DNA from: CAZEQK01 sp964514395 | GTDB taxonomy: Bacteria; Bacillota; Bacilli; Tepidibacillales; Tepidibacillaceae | Direction: 5' to 3' | Assembly (NCBI GenBank): GCA_964514395.1 | Contig: CAZEQK010000001.1 | Span: 94,399 to 158,398 of the forward strand | DNA length: 64,000 nucleotides | Part shown: piece after piece, positions 63,958 through 64,000 of the stretch | How positions within the stretch are numbered: position 1 is the stretch's first letter | Layout: the number at the start of each line of letters is the position of its first letter | Program-made: the position numbers and the translations under genes | The notes under the pieces: model-generated | The model's database searches: none | Seen by the model: the letters and a program-made list of their open reading frames with translations, nothing else | Told to the model about the DNA's origin: nothing

Positions 63958-64000
63958 CTATTTGGTATAATCATAAAATCCCTTGCCACTTTTGATACCA
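63958..64000 (-). CDS. 3-hydroxyacyl-CoA dehydrogenase, C-terminal end (cut by window edge)
   Basis: The last 13 codons visible read GIKSGKGFYDYTK and a TAG stop. GxKSGKGFYDY is the characteristic C-terminus of 3-hydroxybutyryl-/3-hydroxyacyl-CoA dehydrogenases, where the tyrosine-rich end closes the second domain. It lies upstream of the thiolase on the same strand, the usual partner. Confidence 0.75.
   Translation of the reverse strand, partial: GIKSGKGFYDYTK

Noticed and set aside
1..64000. CRISPR arrays, prophage genes, transposases or tRNA genes
   Set aside because: No regularly spaced direct repeats, phage structural genes, transposase motifs or tRNA cloverleaf could be recognised by eye; short tRNAs could still be missed.

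Overview
This window comes from a low-G+C, spore-forming member of the Bacillales. By eye the DNA is about one third G+C, most genes have strong AGGAGG-type ribosome binding sites, and several start at GTG or TTG. Sporulation genes (spoVB, a SpoIID-domain protein) and a gene order that closely follows the relA-secDF-queA region of Bacillus subtilis, as I remember it, support this. I cannot name the genus from the sequence alone.

Layout. Positions 1-3042 (+) hold a three-gene polar amino-acid ABC transporter (two permeases, one ATPase), cut by the window edge. Positions 3119-9007 (-) hold small conserved genes (yrzQ/yrzR-like, yrrD), a cysteine desulfurase, a YczE-like membrane protein, rarA, threonine aldolase and a YqfW-like nucleotidase. 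Positions 9110-11258 are the wreck of a polyphosphate operon: ppx and ppk are both pseudogenes with large internal deletions. Positions 11461-24381 are an accessory region. It holds a yxlEFG-like exporter, a glycolipid glycosyltransferase, a broken PAP2 phosphatase gene, sdpRI (immunity without toxin), a fatty acid desaturase, an epimerase, an AlkD-like glycosylase, a DUF1189 protein bracketed by inverted repeats, and an ArsR-controlled ABC-2 exporter. Positions 24514-28902 (-) hold glcDF, a racemase-like gene and tcdA.

Positions 28903-58692 are the conserved Bacillales core. They contain a 6S RNA in the bsrB position, aspS and hisS behind a T-box leader, hemZ, a 53-residue small protein, an SH3b amidase, dtd, relA, apt, recJ, a CDF transporter and separate secF and secD. 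A 1001-residue secreted leucine-rich-repeat protein behind a cyclic-di-GMP-I riboswitch follows, then comN, a small export-family protein, spoVB, yrbG- and yrzE-like genes, a PAP2 membrane protein, yajC, tgt, queA and a SpoIID-domain protein. Positions 58873-64000 carry an Enzyme I-like ptsP gene and an acyl-CoA cluster (enoyl-CoA hydratase, CoA transferase, thiolase, and the end of a 3-hydroxyacyl-CoA dehydrogenase).

The most notable signals are: a nearly identical 16-bp palindrome placed the same way behind the promoters of sdpRI and yxlEFG, which suggests one SdpR regulon; the c-di-GMP riboswitch in front of the large surface LRR protein; overlapping Asp (GAC) and His (CAT) triplets in the T-box of the hisS-aspS operon; the decayed ppx-ppk operon; and three families of intergenic repeats, some with internal-deletion derivatives, one pair of which brackets a gene in inverted orientation. 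RNA structures, promoters and family names were read by eye, not computed.
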